Notes: a model not told the origin generated them from the sequence alone. 64,000 nt of DNA from Phorcus lineatus (GCA_921293015.1 OV121096.1:27167729-27231728), one strand, 5' to 3'; counted from the stretch's first letter, positions 13,480 to 26,790 are shown. Numbers and translations are program-made.

Positions 13480-13880
13480 AATCTTTGAAAACAAATTGAT
13501 GTGATTCAAAACATTCTTACGTTTGGGCAAGAAAAAATGAATACTATTCTATAGGAGTATATCATAAATATAGAAGATAAATAAGAAAAACATTGAATAG
13601 GTTTATTTCGGTAAGGTACATTAATAATACTAAACACGTTTAGTTTCGATCCCGTGATCATCCTTTCTTAAAATGTATTCCGAAACAATTGTCGTGTTGT
13701 AACTTTACAATGAATAAACTTATTTCCTTCAATGAATAAACCTTTTTTATCTAACAATAAATTATCTCAATCTGCGAACAGTTTCATTACAGGAACTAAA
13801 ATATACGCTTATGTATGCTAATGAGAGAAATACTTAGGTATACGTACTCCTGAAGCGTCCCTAAAAGTTTGACATGGCCC
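13480..13880. other. AT-rich spacer
   Basis: Nothing is recognised between the MITE and the satellite array. Confidence 0.4.
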
Positions 13881-14095
13881 TACGTATCAACAAAACAACA
13901 TCGATAGCCTCGTTGATATTAGCTGTCGTACAGAGCATGGGCTTCATATGAGCTGGCAAACTGATGTTACTGACCGTACAGAGATTAATATTACGTATCA
14001 TAAACAATGAAGAAGTAATTTTAGCTGTGGTACACTCTATATGGATAACGTTGGCTAGCGTACACTACATAGATGTTAATGTTAGCTACCGTACA
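13881..14095. repeat. Decayed left edge of the satellite array
   Basis: Fragments such as 'gctgtcgtacagagcatggg', 'tactgaccgtacagagatta' and 'ggctagcgtacactacatag' are strongly diverged copies of the monomer that is clean further right. Divergence falls towards the centre, as expected when homogenisation acts on array interiors. Confidence 0.55.
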
Positions 14096-15440
14096 CAGTA
14101 TGTGGTATCTGGCATACAGAAAAATAAGTAAATGTAAGCTACCGTACACAGTATGAGGTTCGTTTATTTGGCATACAGAAAATACGTTAATGTTAGCTCC
14201 GTAAACAGTATGTGGTTCGCTTATCTGGCATACAGAAAAATACGTTAATGTTAGCTCCGTACACAGTGTGTGGTTTGTTTATCTGGCATACAGAAAAATA
14301 CGTTAATGTTAGCTACCGTACACAGTATAAGGTTCGTTTATTTGGCATACAGAAAAATACGTTAATGTAAGCTACCGTACACAGTGTGTGGTTCGTATAT
14401 TTGGCATACAGAAAATACGTTAATGTTAGCTCCGTACACAGTGTGTGGTTTGTTTATCTGGCATACAGAAAAATACGTTAATGTTAGCTACCGTACACAG
14501 TATAAGGTTCGTTTATTTGGCATACAGAAAATACGTTAATGTTAGCTCCGTACACAGTATGTGGTTCGTTTATCTGGCATACAGAAAAATACGTTAATGT
14601 TAGCTCCGTACACAGTATGTGGTTCGTTTATCTGGCATACAGAAACAGTATAAGGTTCGTTTATCTGGCATACAGAAAAATACGTTAATGTTAGCTCCGT
14701 ACACAGTGTGTGGTTCGTTTATCTGGCATACAGAAACAGTATAAGGTTCGTTTATCTGGCATACAGAAAAAGACGTTAATGTTGGCTACCGTACACAGTA
14801 TGATGTTCGTTTATCTGGCATACAGAAAAATACGTTAATGTTAGCTCCGTACACAGTGTGTGGTTCGTTTATCTGGCATACAGAAACAGTATAAGGTTCG
14901 TTTATCTGGCATACAGAAAAAGACGTTAATGTTGGCTACCGTACACAGTATGATGTTCGTTTATCTGGCATACAGAAAAATACGTTAATGTTAGCTCCGT
15001 ACACAGTGTGTGGTTCGTTTATCTGGCATACAGAAACAGTATAAGGTTCGTTTATCTGGCATACAGAAAAAGACGTTAATGTTGGCTACCGTACACAGTA
15101 TGATGTTCGTTTATCTGGCATACAGAAAAAGACGTTAATATTGGCTACCGTACACAGTATGATGTTCGTTTATCTGGCATACAGAAAAATACGTTAATGT
15201 TAGCTCCGTACACAGTGTGTGGTTCGTTTATCTAGCATACAGAAACAGTATAAGGTTCGTTTATCTGGCATACAGAAAAAGACGTTAATGTTGGCTACCG
15301 TACACAGTATGATGTTCGTTTATCTGGCATACAGAAAAAGACGTTAATATTGGCTACCGTACACAGTATGATGTTCGTTTATCTGGCATACAGAAAAAGA
15401 CGCTAATGTTGGCTACCGTACACAGTATATGAGGTACACA
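14096..15440. repeat. Satellite subfamily A, about 58-60 bp units with a 150-bp higher-order repeat
   Basis: The unit reads GGTTCGTTTATCTGGCATAC, AGAAAAATACGTTAATGTTA, GCTCCGTACACAGTGTGT. Each unit splits into two related halves of about 29-30 bp. A shortened variant containing CAGAAACAGTATAAGG occurs at 14731, 14881, 15031 and 15240, giving a 150-bp higher-order period and then 209 bp. No gene overlaps the array. Confidence 0.85.
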
Positions 15441-17840
15441 TTGTGTACACATTATGATGTTCATGTTAGCTGAGATACAGCAAGAGATGTTAATGTTTAC
15501 TGGTGTACACATTATGATGTTCATGTTAGCTGACATACAGCAGGAGACGTTATTGTTAGCTGATGTACAGATTATGAGGTTCATGTTAGCTGCCATACAG
15601 CAGGAGATGTTGATGTTAGCTGGTGTACAGATTATGATGTTCATGTTAGCTGACATACAGCAGGAGACGTTATTGTTAGCTGGTGTACAGATTATGATGT
15701 TCATGTCAGCTGACATACAGCAGGAGATGTTAATGTTAGCTGAACTACAGATTATGAGGTTCATGTTAGCTGACATACAGCAGGAGATGTTAATGTTAGC
15801 TGGTGTACAGATTATGAGGTTCATGTTAGCTGACCTACAGCAGGAGATGTTAATGTTAGCTGAACTACAGATTATGAGGTTCATGTTAGCTGACATACAG
15901 CAGGAGATGTTAATGTTAGCTGAACTACAGATTATGAGGTTCATGTTAGCTGACATACAGCAGGAGACGTTAATGTTAGCTGGTGTACAGATTATGATGT
16001 TCATGTCAGCTGACATACAGCAGGAGATGTTAATGTTAGCTGAACTACAGATTATGAGGTTCATGTTAGCTGACATACAGCAGGAGATGTTAATGTTAGC
16101 TGGTGTACAGATTATGATGTTCATGTTAGCTGACGTACAGCAGGAGACGTTAATGTTAGCTGGTGTACAGATTATGATGTTCATGTTAGCTGACATACAG
16201 CAGGAGACGTTAATGTTAGCTGGTGTACAGATTATGATGTTCATGTTAGCTGACGTACAGCAGGAGACGTTAATGTTAGCTGGTGTACACATTATGATGT
16301 TCATGTTAGCTGACTTACAGCAGGAGATGTTATTGTTAGCTGGTGTACAGATTATGATGTTCATGTTAGCTGACATACAGCAGGAGACGTTATTGTTAGC
16401 TGATGTACACATTATGATGTTCATGTTAGCTGACTTACAGCAGGAGATGTTAATGTTAGCTGGTGTACAGATTATGAGGTTCATGTTAGCTGACCTACAG
16501 CAGGAGATGTTAATGTTAGCTGGTGTACAGATTATGATGTTCATGTTAGCTGACATACAGCAGGAGATGTTAATGTTAGCTGAACTACAGATTATGAGGT
16601 TCATGTTAGCTGACGTACAGCAGGAGACGTTATTGTTAGCTCATGTACAGATTATGAGGTTCATGTTAGCTGACGTACAGCAGGAGACGTTAATGTTAGC
16701 TGATGTACAGATTATGATGTTCATGTTAGCTGACATACAGCAGGAGATGTTAATGTTAGATGGTGTACAGATTATGAGGTTCATGTTAGCTGACATACAG
16801 CAGGAGATGTTAATGTTAGCTGGTGTACAGATTATGAGGTTTATGTTAGTTGACATACATCAAAAGATGTTAATGTTAGCTGGTGTACAGATTATGATGT
16901 TCATGTTAGCTGACATACAGCAGGAGATGTTAATGTTAGCTGGTGTACAGATTATGATGTTCATGTTAGCTGACATACAGCAGGAGATGTTAATGTTAGC
17001 TGATGTACAGATTATGATGTTCATGTTAGCTGACATACAGCAGGAGATGTTAATGTTAGCTGGTGTACAGATTATGAGGTTCATGTTAGCTGACGTACAG
17101 CAGGAGACGTTAATGTTAGCTGGTGTACAGATTATGATGTTCATGTTAGCTGCCATACAGCAGGAGACGTTAATGTTAGCTGGTGTACAGATTATGATGT
17201 TCATGTTAGCTGACCTACAGCAGGAGACGTTAATGTTAGCTGGTGTACACATTATGAGGTTTATGTTAGTTGACATACATCAAAAGATGTTAATGTTAGC
17301 TGGTGTACAGATTATGAGGTTCATGTTAGCTGACGTACAGCAGGAGACGTTAATGTTAGCTGGTGTACAGATTATGATGTTCATGTTAGCTGACATACAG
17401 CAGGAGACGTTAATGTTAGCTGGTGTACAGATTATGATGTTCATGTTAGCTGACCTACAGCAGGAGACGTTAATGTTAGCTGGTGTACACATTATGAGGT
17501 TTATGTTAGTTGACATACATCAAAAGATGTTAATGTTAGCTGGTGTACAGATTATGAGGTTCATGTTAGCTGACGTACAGCAGGAGACGTTAATGTTAGC
17601 TGGTGTACAGATTATGATGTTCATGTTAGCTGCCATACAGCAGGAGACGTTAATGTTAGCTGGTGTACAGATTATGAGGTTGATGTTAGCTAACATACAG
17701 CAGGAGACGTTAATGTTAGCTGGTGTACAGATTATGATGTTCATGTTAGCTGCCATACAGCAGGAGACGTTAATGTTAGCTTGTATACACATTATGAGGT
17801 TCATGTTAGCTGACCTACAGCAGATGTTCATGTTAGCTGA
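15441..17840. repeat. Satellite subfamily B, exact 60-bp units, about 40 copies
   Basis: The unit is two 30-bp halves: CAGGAGATGTTAATGTTAGC + TGGTGTACAG, and ATTATGATGTTCATGTTAGC + TGACATACAG. Both halves share GTT-ATGTTAGCT and TACAG. The period is 60 bp with almost no indels over 2.4 kb. A marker variant (TTAGTTGACATACATCAAAA) sits at about 16848, 17268 and 17508, spaced 420 and 240 bp, showing recent duplication of 7- and 4-unit blocks. Because 60 is divisible by 3, frames stay open: one plus-strand frame is open from 15454 to 18003 (849 codons of a 20-residue repeat) and minus-strand frames are open in pieces. I treat these as by-products of the repeat, not genes. Confidence 0.92.
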
Positions 17841-18010
17841 CGTAAACAGTAAACAGCTCGAGTTAGATGTCGTACAAAGTCTGAGGTTCGTGAAGATTGA
17901 GATCATATATGATAGTAGCTCACGAACACACTTTGAGGTTCACGTTAGCTACCGTACACCGAATGAGGTTTATCTAAGCCAACGTACAACACAAAGAGAT
18001 TGAAATAAGC
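17841..18010. repeat. Decayed right edge of the satellite array
   Basis: Diverged monomers such as 'ttcacgttagctaccgtaca' and 'taagccaacgtacaacacaa' mirror the decayed left edge. Confidence 0.55.
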
Positions 18011-20206
18011 CGTCGTCAACCATCGGAAGGTTAACATATCACAACACAAAGCCACTTAAACTATAATGTGAATGTCCCAGTTTGCAACCATATGTCTTTA
18101 CAATCACAAGATCGGTTCAGTACTTGTCAATCTCAAATGAACTAATGGTCTAATACATGTCAATCAATCAATACTGGACTATAAACATATCTTATCTGTA
18201 AACTACGCCAGAGTTAACAATGTTTACTTCTGTTAGGTTGTTTGGTGATAGTTTATATGTACCGATATCCCAAATTGTTTACTTTGTCCTTTTACGTTGA
18301 TGGTTTCTTATTCGCGACACTGAGTTCCCAACATGCCACATAATTTAAAATTGTCGTGCAACCTACGAGCTTGTTTCATGATGTACGTAAGTGAAAATAT
18401 AACGTTGTTTGTCATGTATTGAACATTTCGTTGAAGATTATTTTTGGATAAAAGCTTGGTAAAACAAATCATTATTTTATCTCTGAATTACATTTGGTAA
18501 AGTTGTTATTTTTTTACGTATTCCCATTTCTATTCCAAACTAGTAAGATGGAATTACGAAGTTGTGAAAAGATCTGAAAGTTCATGGTGTCGCTATGAAT
18601 TAGAAAGAAAAACAAACTTATTAATTGCATGAATCAAAACGATTCGTTGATACTCGTACTCATACTGATAAGCGAACTTTCGATTCAAAATCATTTAATT
18701 GCTTAAATCAGATTTTCATGGAATTTGTGAAACGGTTGTTTTCCTTCTAGCAAGAGCCATGTATTTGCCTATGTAATTGCATTACATTCAATAAGAGGAC
18801 CAAATGAATTCGTTGACGCTCGGGTGATACCGAAAACACTGTGACCGACCTGTTATCAATTCAATAAAAGTTTCCGGATAATATGACATAATTATCTATA
18901 TTTCTATCTCTGAACAAAGCAATTGTTTAAACTGATAACAACCTTCCACGAAGATGACAACGTTTTAAAGGAGTAGTTTACAAATGAATAAGATAAACAG
19001 GATAAATATAATGATCATTTGTATCGTGTTCAAATGTATAGCTATGCCTCAAACAAAACAAAACAAATACAGGACGTCTCAAGCAATATCAAGAATCATT
19101 TGACATGGAAATAAAGCAAATGGATTCAAAGATCATCCGTGGATTATTTACGCACACTCGCATACATATGGCATGTATCCTGAAGACGTTATGTGTCTTT
19201 GTTAAGTATCCATGTATACATTTATAGGTAATTTATACATGTAGATCCATATTAACCCTTTATTTGATATAGTGATTGTCCTTTGACGTGGTTGCATGCG
19301 TATGTCAAGACCTTAAATCAATGATCTTATTTTTGAATGATCTATAGAAATGTGAATGATAAATATTAATACATTGATAGTATTTACAAAATGGAATAAA
19401 TCATCTGAAATTTGAACTTTTGGATTACGTGTTTGGACATCCGAATAGGATTGTTTGTTCTTAATAAAACGTTCATGTATTTGTTAGGTATTCATATACT
19501 GATACATATGTAATGTATATCTCAAAGTAACCTTTAGCTATTAAAATGATGACACGTGTCGTAATCGATCTTATACCAAAGATTTGTAAAATTAACGTTT
19601 GTTAATATGTAGTCTTATGTGAACAGCACTATTTACAAAAAACTTACATGAATTTAAAACTTCATTTAATGGTATTATGTTTTTAAAAATCTGTATAATT
19701 CTATCTTTCTACACCAATCAAAATCAATTCTTTATCTTTGTGTAGCCATCTTTTTAATAATAAGTAAGGGAACATATATCTATTTTATGTTTTTCATATA
19801 TTCTGTTATAAATGTCTCTTGCCGACTCGCTGACTGACAGTTTGATAAAAAATTAATGATGACTGATTATCAGTCTTCAACAGAAGTTGACAGCATATTT
19901 TAAAAAACTGATAAGAACTTGTCATAAATTAGCATTCGATATGTACATCAAAATGCAGACTTAGATTTCATGTTGATTTAAAAACATATCTATTGAAAAC
20001 ATTTTCAAGTTGCTTTGCCAATTTACTAACATTAAATCGATCAAACTAAATTTCAATTTTGAAAAAAAATTATGCTTACTTTATGTTATCTAATTAACAT
20101 CTAACAAATACCTAGATCCTGAACTATGAAACAAAAGCCAAAATCATATGTGATTTATGATCATGAAAACATGGGCTTAGTCGGAAAACCGTTATCATCG
20201 TTATCA
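18011..20206. other. AT-rich spacer with a possible TTAA-MITE relic
   Basis: No gene is seen. Near 18700-18790 a stretch (GAATTTGTGAAACGGTTG, TTTTCCTTCTAGCAAGAGCC) resembles the right part of the element at 20207-20542, so an old truncated copy is likely. Confidence 0.35.
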
Positions 20207-20542
20207 CTGAAATAGACACTGCAGCACGTTTTTGGAATGTTTCATTTCTTAAAATTTGCCAATTAGAAATCAATCTATACAAAACACATGTTCTTCATAC
20301 GGTAAAACATTTCGCCACTATTCGAGATGATCCGTAGTCGTTGAATAAGGTGTCGCGTATGAAGGAAAACTGCACGTGGCCATTTTAGTGTTAACACCTC
20401 TCAATAATTAAAATTAGGGAAATTGATTCATGCTGATTAACCGAACTTCGTATTTCATTATAGAATCCGTTTATTGATTAAAAACACCTTCTTGAAATTT
20501 GTATAACGTATGTTTTCCTTCTCGCGAGATCCATTTACTTCC
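20207..20542. mobile_element. Decayed TTAA-type MITE
   Basis: It aligns along its length with the element at 29786-30142: CACTGCAGCACG-TTTTGGAA against CAGTGACACGGATTTTGTGA, then TTTCATTTCTT, then CCGTAGTCGTTGAATAAG, then GTGGCCATTTTAGTGTTAAC. It ends before TTAA (20543-20546). It is clearly older than the other copies. Confidence 0.45.
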
Positions 20543-20546
20543 TTAA

Positions 20547-21547
20547 CAAAATGTGTTATAGTGCCTTTAAATCAAAGATGTTAACCCGTTGACAATACAT
20601 ATCCATGCCCAATATAAAATAACCTAGTTTAACTTGCCTCTTATCATGCGAATATAATGTGAACGGACCTACTTAAGTGGAAGAACAATCTTAACTTTGA
20701 GTAAAATGACATTGTTCAAAGAATAATTTATTGAACAAATATAAAAGGTTTGCCATTTTCACGTAAGTTTTTTTAAGGGTAAGGTGATTTGGAATACCCC
20801 ACACAGTTGGTGGAATGGAGATGATAACAAATTAAGGCTTATCAACTTCCTTGTTTTCATCAAAAACGACGTAGTTATTTACCAGCCCCTTTGTGGAAAA
20901 ATGTGCTCATCAATACAGCTTTGTCAAATCTCTTTTAAGTATTGTCTTTTATCGATTGTAAAGAGAATGATTGTCGATATTGATATTCTGAACATGGTAG
21001 ATTTAACAAACGGAAAAAGCGAGGAGCCACTTGAGATATTTAGAGTGTAATGTCGTGGAAAGGAACGTAATTGCACACTCACATAGACAAGAATTAAGAA
21101 GTACCCAAGGTGTGTTTTAATGGATGAAAAACATTCCACGGTTTAACGACGTATGTTGATTGATACCATATAAATGTGTGTTTAGAGGACATCAAATAAA
21201 CTTTATGGCACACTGGTATGGGCATGTATAAAATACTTATACATATCTCCTAATTATATGTCAATACGGCTAGTTGGACAGAATGCATGGCGACTTGACA
21301 CGAATGAAAACGTGTCGAGTTACACAGGATACTTTCGAGGGTAATGGGAGTTATTAATGCGAAGGTCACTGTCATGTTTAGACAAGGGAACATTGTCAAC
21401 ATGAATTTATTTGAGCAACTAATGTGGAGTTGTGGTAGGAAACCTGACAATTCAGAAACTAAGTTGACTTAAAGACGCAATGAAAAGATGGATAAATATA
21501 ACCAAAGTCTATTCATTATGGTATCGGCTTGTTTTATTGACAAATAT
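20547..21547. other. Spacer
   Basis: There are short open frames on both strands (for example 20784-21050), but no recognisable domain and no splice context. I see no feature here. Confidence 0.4.
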
Positions 21548-21700
21548 ATACTATCACTTCCACTTCTACTACTGCTGCTGATGCTACTACTTCTACTGCT
21601 GCTGCTACTACTAATACTACTACCACCGCTTCTACCTCTACTACTTCTAGAACTACAACTACTTCTACTACAACTTTCTTTACTTCTACTACTACTACTT

Positions 21701-21743
<43 letters not shown>

Positions 21744-21809
21744 ATCTACTTCTTTTTACTTTCCCCACTACTTCTACCTCCACTGCTGCTATTACCTTTA
21801 GTGCTATTG

Positions 21810-21870
<61 letters not shown>

Positions 21871-22224
21871 ATCTACTTCTTTTACTTTCCCCACTACTTC
21901 TACCTCCACTGCTGCTATTACCTTTAGTGCTATTGCCACTACTACTACTACTAGCATTACAGACAGTTCTACTACTACCACTGCTACTACTACTCCTACT
22001 ATTTCTACTATTACTGACATTTCTGCTACTTCTACTGCTATTACTACAGTAATACTACTATTATTGGCACAAATACTGTCACTAATAACATTACAGCTAG
22101 TACTACTATAGTTCTACTACTAATACTCCTAATACTGCTGCTGCTACTACTAATACTACTACCACCGCTTCTACCTCTACTACTTCTAGAACTACAACTA
22201 CTTCTACTACAACTTTCTTTACTT

Positions 22225-22276
<52 letters not shown>

Positions 22277-22342
22277 ATCTACTTCTTTTTACTTTCCCCA
22301 CTACTTCTACCTCCACTGCTGCTATTACCTTTAGTGCTATTG

Positions 22343-22400
<58 letters not shown>

Positions 22401-22769
22401 ATCTACTTCTTTTACTTTCCCCACTACTTCTACCTCCACTGCTGCTATTACCTTTAGTGCTATTGCCACTACTACTACTACTAGCATTACAGACAGTTCT
22501 ACTACTACCACTGCTACTACTACTCCTACTATTTCTACTATTACTGACATTTCTGCTACTTCTACTGCTATTACTACAGTAATACTACTATTATTGGCAC
22601 AAATACTGTCACTAATAACATTACAGCTAGTACTACTATAGTTCTACTACTAATACTCCTAATACTGCTGCTGCTACTACTAATACTACTACCACCGCTT
22701 CTACCTCTACTACTTCTAGAACTACAACTACTTCTACTACAACTTTCTTTACTTCTACTACTACTACTT

Positions 22770-22812
<43 letters not shown>

Positions 22813-22878
22813 ATCTACTTCTTTTTACTTTCCCCACTACTTCTACCTCCACTGCTGCTATTACCTTTAGTGCTATTG

Positions 22879-22927
<49 letters not shown>

Positions 22928-23180
22928 ATCTACTTCTTTTACTTTCCCCACTACTTCTACCTCCACTGCTGCTATTACCTTTAGTGCTATTGCCACTACT
23001 ACTACTACTAGCATTACAGACAGTTCTACTACTACCACTGCTACTACTACTTCTACTGCTATTACTACAGTAATACTACTATTATTGGCACAAATACTGT
23101 CACTAATAACATTACAGCTAGTACTACTATAGTTCTACTACTAATACTCCTAATACTTTTGCTACTATCACCATTGCTAG
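21548..23180. repeat. CTA-rich microsatellite array with higher-order units of about 535 bp
   Basis: Runs of (CTA)n and (CTG)n alternate with unique blocks, for example TACCACCGCTTCTACCTC at about 21620, 22160 and 22690 (periods about 539 and 530). Within each unit a block containing TTTCCCCACTACTTCTACC and GCTATTACCTTTAGTGCTAT appears twice. The third unit lacks a few dozen bases. The long open frames (poly-Leu, poly-Thr, poly-Val, poly-Ser) are a consequence of the trinucleotide repeat. Confidence 0.9.
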
Positions 23181-24601
23181 CATTCTTTCTATCACACAAC
23201 CTCCTAACAATAATCTTATGATTGTACCATGATGCTAACCGATGTATACACGATAACTCAGCCTAGTGCATTTAAAGGCCTGTTCCATGCACCCTTAATT
23301 CACCCTCCCGGTACTTAGAATACAGCTCCTCCTGATAAATAACAACCCTATATATTTTACATTTAACCATTACCCTAGCGCACTAATAGATCAGCCTTTA
23401 ACTCATAGAATTTCCAACTCAAACCTTAATCTACGTACTATTTGCGCCATTAGATTATGTTGAAAATGATACGTACATCCGACCATTTCTTCTCAATAGC
23501 AACATCAATTTTAAAGCTCTAAACTCTAATGCACCTTCCATTCTCTATCTCCGTCTTCACACTGTTATTCAGTTACATTGGGGTGGGGAATGAGAACGTG
23601 AATATACTTTATTTTACTACCAACAACGTTTTGCAGAGCGAAACAATATTAAGCTTAATAATCATACATGCATCGATGGAATCTACCAATTTGAATATGC
23701 CTACATAATGTTGTCCTGGGGGTCAATGAAGGAGAAAGGGATGAGGTATGGCGAGAGAATATATTTACTATTATCATCAACGGAGTTTTTGCAATGAAAA
23801 GCTATTTGTTACCTGCTATTTGAAAATACATCTATACCACCTACCATTAGGATCGGGCATTTGACGGAGGAGGTGGGCGATGGGCGGAGGAGGTGATATA
23901 TACATCACGTGAATACTCATTATTGTTACCAACAGCAAATTTGCTAGTAAAGACAATATAGTCTTCTATTCAAACATGCATCTAAAACACCTACCATTCT
24001 GAACCTCGGTCTTCATACTGTTATCCCGGGGTTGGTGGAACAGGAAGGGAGAGAGGCATGGGGGTGAGGATCCGTCTACAGCTTTGCTTCTCCCCTGGGT
24101 CTACTGACCACCCCATAAGCGCTCATTCTATCGCTTCAGTCGGCACACCATGTAAACACGACCCTCTCGTCAAGCCGTGTCTGATTGGTTTACAATGTCT
24201 ATACATAGCTCAGAAGGGGACCTCGGTACTTTGAGGGTTTTGGGGTTAGATGGGTTGATTTGTGATATAGGGTCGGGTTTAGGAGAAGCTAACTTTGAGA
24301 AGTGTGTGTTGTTACACAGGGAAGTAAAGACGACATGCACTGCAGGTGAAATATGACGTAAACTAAATTTATCATTGCAGTTTTGTCAAATATGAGTTGG
24401 GCTGATGATTACAAGTTTGAAGAGTTTTTTTTAAGAATGAATAAATAGCATGGGTTTTGCAGAATAATTAAGACGTTGCTGAACATTTTTTTGGGGTGTG
24501 AAGAGGGTTGGAGAGATAGATAAGCTTCTTATGTTGTAATAAAATACATGTACAGTGTATGCTTACAGTTTTTATAATTAGTTTATGACAGTTTATCTTA
24601 A
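23181..24601. other. Spacer
   Basis: A weak, very degenerate internal similarity is seen (stretches reading 'cctaccatt...ggtcttcatactgttat' near 23530, 23840 and 23990), suggesting an old tandem duplication. No gene was recognised. Confidence 0.35.
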
Positions 24602-24870
24602 AGAGCCACTCCGTGATTTTCATAACATATTATTTATCTTGGTGATATAAAATCAAAACATCATTACTTTTCATGTCCAAAAGACATATATATGACAAAT
24701 ACTGGTTTTTCATGAAAATCTAAAAACAGCCTTATAAATGCACAGAGGTGTAGATATCACGTCCAATATACATGGATACTAGTAATATAACCTAACAAAC
24801 ACTATCAACTCTTAACTGCCCTCCTAGCTGTTTTAGGTAAGTCTCCACAAATTACGTTTGACGTTTGAAG
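24602..24870 (+). mobile_element. Truncated TTAA-type MITE (AGRGCCACTCYGTGA family)
   Basis: It starts directly after TTAA (24598-24601) with AGAGCCACTCCGTGA and follows the intact element at 53531-53991 closely through GGTGTAGATATCACGT and CAACTCTTAACTGCCCTCCT. The similarity stops near 24870 and no matching right terminus is present, so the copy is truncated. Confidence 0.65.
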
Positions 24871-26430
24871 TGAAATTTGTGTTTTTTGGACATCGGCACT
24901 CAGACATAAAACTGTATGTTATTTATCAAATCTCACAATGATTTACCATAGGGTAACAAAATAATCGCCATGCTAACTGGGATTAAAGTTTGATGGCTGA
25001 AGGTGAGACGTTTTGTTCTGTATGGAAATAAAATGTGAGGAGAAATTTCCTACAGGCTAATAAAAATGCATATTCTAGTTATGTGGTATCGAAAATACAA
25101 CCGGGTACGAAACTGTTTATGTAAAATTGTAAATCATTGTGTCAGGGGACGTAATAACTATTAATATTGTAGAGAGGGTGCATGCCTATTTTTCAGATCC
25201 ATTACTTCGAGGTACACCATCACACAAACTTGTACTTGTACTTGTGACTGTGATATGTGAACTTTAAGTGGAAAAGTTATCTTTATTGTAATCAGTATGG
25301 TCTAATTAACCCAGGGCCAGGGGGTAATGAGTACGAATTAGCGTGACAACACATGGTGAAGTCAAATCGTTGATCTGACGAGGGCAGTTTACAGTGGTGA
25401 ACCTAACAATACGATCGTCTTGGTGTACAGACAATACATTCTACAAAACAATCAAGGTCAAATATCTACAATTAGACCTATTTTATGACTGTGTAGAAAA
25501 ATAAAATCATTTAATATAGACTAGGTTCTTATATTGCAAGTCTACATTTGACTGCATTCAACTGAAATGGAAAGCTCAGAGAAATGAAATAACATGGACG
25601 GTAATTGTTTTATTATTCCATTGACAAAGATTAAATTAAACTGTCACATTTTCAGAAAGATTGCCCAATAGAATTCGAAAAAAGCTTCCTCATTATTTTG
25701 ATACCTCTTTTTGAAATTTGAAGTAGTTTCGTATCTTATCATAACTCTTAACTTTCAAGGTTGTTTTGGCTCCGCCTGTGTCTATCATTTACGATGTTTT
25801 ATAAAATGCTTACAATGGTAACAGAAGTATAGTAGATGTGTTTTTCTAAAATGTTTTGCATGTACAATATATTAAGAAGATCAGATTTATGTTTTAAAAA
25901 TGCTTTTGCGCATTTATAAAAAATACCAAAGGTCCAGAAAGATAAGTCTGCGGATTGGGTTCACACGCCAACTCGACACCTATACCCCTGGGTAGTGGGA
26001 ACACATGATTGTTCGCCCCGGGGGTGAGGCTTTGAAGCGAAACGGCGATCTACTCTAGATACAAACGCATAGCTTACCAAAACAATCACAGGTATTACGA
26101 TTCTTTCTATCTGCCAAAGGCATTTCTACAATTTCACAGATGGATCTTGCACTTAAATGTCATTGTTAAAATATACGGACATGTCTCAACTCGCCGTGAA
26201 GACTTACCCTAGAGTCATGAGATATTTAACACAAATGTCTAAGCATTAGACCGTAATAGTGATGTATGAAAATTTATATGCAGGCCTCGAAATTATGAGG
26301 CAGAACAACACATTTTAAATTAAAAAAAAAAAGATAGTGCTCAGTTTAAACAGTTTTCATTCCAGCTAACATTGACTCTTGAACCAAGAATCAGGAGAGG
26401 TGATATAGTTGGTAAAGTTGTTCTCTCTAT
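24871..26430. other. Spacer
   Basis: No gene, repeat array or transposon end is recognised. Confidence 0.4.
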
Positions 26431-26790
26431 GCGCCCTTCTTTCCCTCCTTCCCTCAGTCTTCACACCCCTCTTTCCCTCAGTCTTCACCACCCTTCTTTC
26501 CCTACTAGCGTCAGTCTTCAAACCCCCTTTCCCTCCTACCCTCAGTCTTCACACCCCCTCTTTCCCTCCTACCCTCAGTTTTCACCACACTTCTTTCCCT
26601 TCTACCCTTAGTCTTCAACACCCTTCTTTCCCTCCTTCCCTCAGTCTTCACACCCCTCTTTCCCTCCTGCCCTCAGTCTTCACACCCCTCTTTCCCTCCT
26701 GCCCTCAGTCTTCACACCCCTCTTTCCCTCCTACCCTCAGTCTTCACACCCCTCTTTCCCTTCTACCCTCAGTCTTCACCACACCTCACC
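26431..26790. repeat. CT-rich minisatellite, unit about 32 bp, about 11 copies
   Basis: The repeated unit contains CCCTCAGTCTTCACACCCCT and CTTTCCCTCCT. The plus strand is almost pure pyrimidine between units and the minus strand carries repeated GGG/GGGG tracts. Overlapping plus-strand open frames (26372-26611, 26409-26807) are repeat artefacts. Confidence 0.85.

Noticed and set aside
14096-17840. CRISPR-like array
   Set aside because: Units abut with no unique spacers, and the DNA is clearly eukaryotic; it is a satellite.
15454-18003. 849-codon plus-strand open frame and the 416-codon minus-strand frame as genes
   Set aside because: They coincide with a 60-bp satellite; a period divisible by three keeps frames open on both strands, and there is no domain, start context or splice evidence.
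21469-23073. Poly-Leu, poly-Thr, poly-Val and poly-Ser open frames
   Set aside because: They are translations of (CTA)n and related trinucleotide repeats in several frames and both strands.
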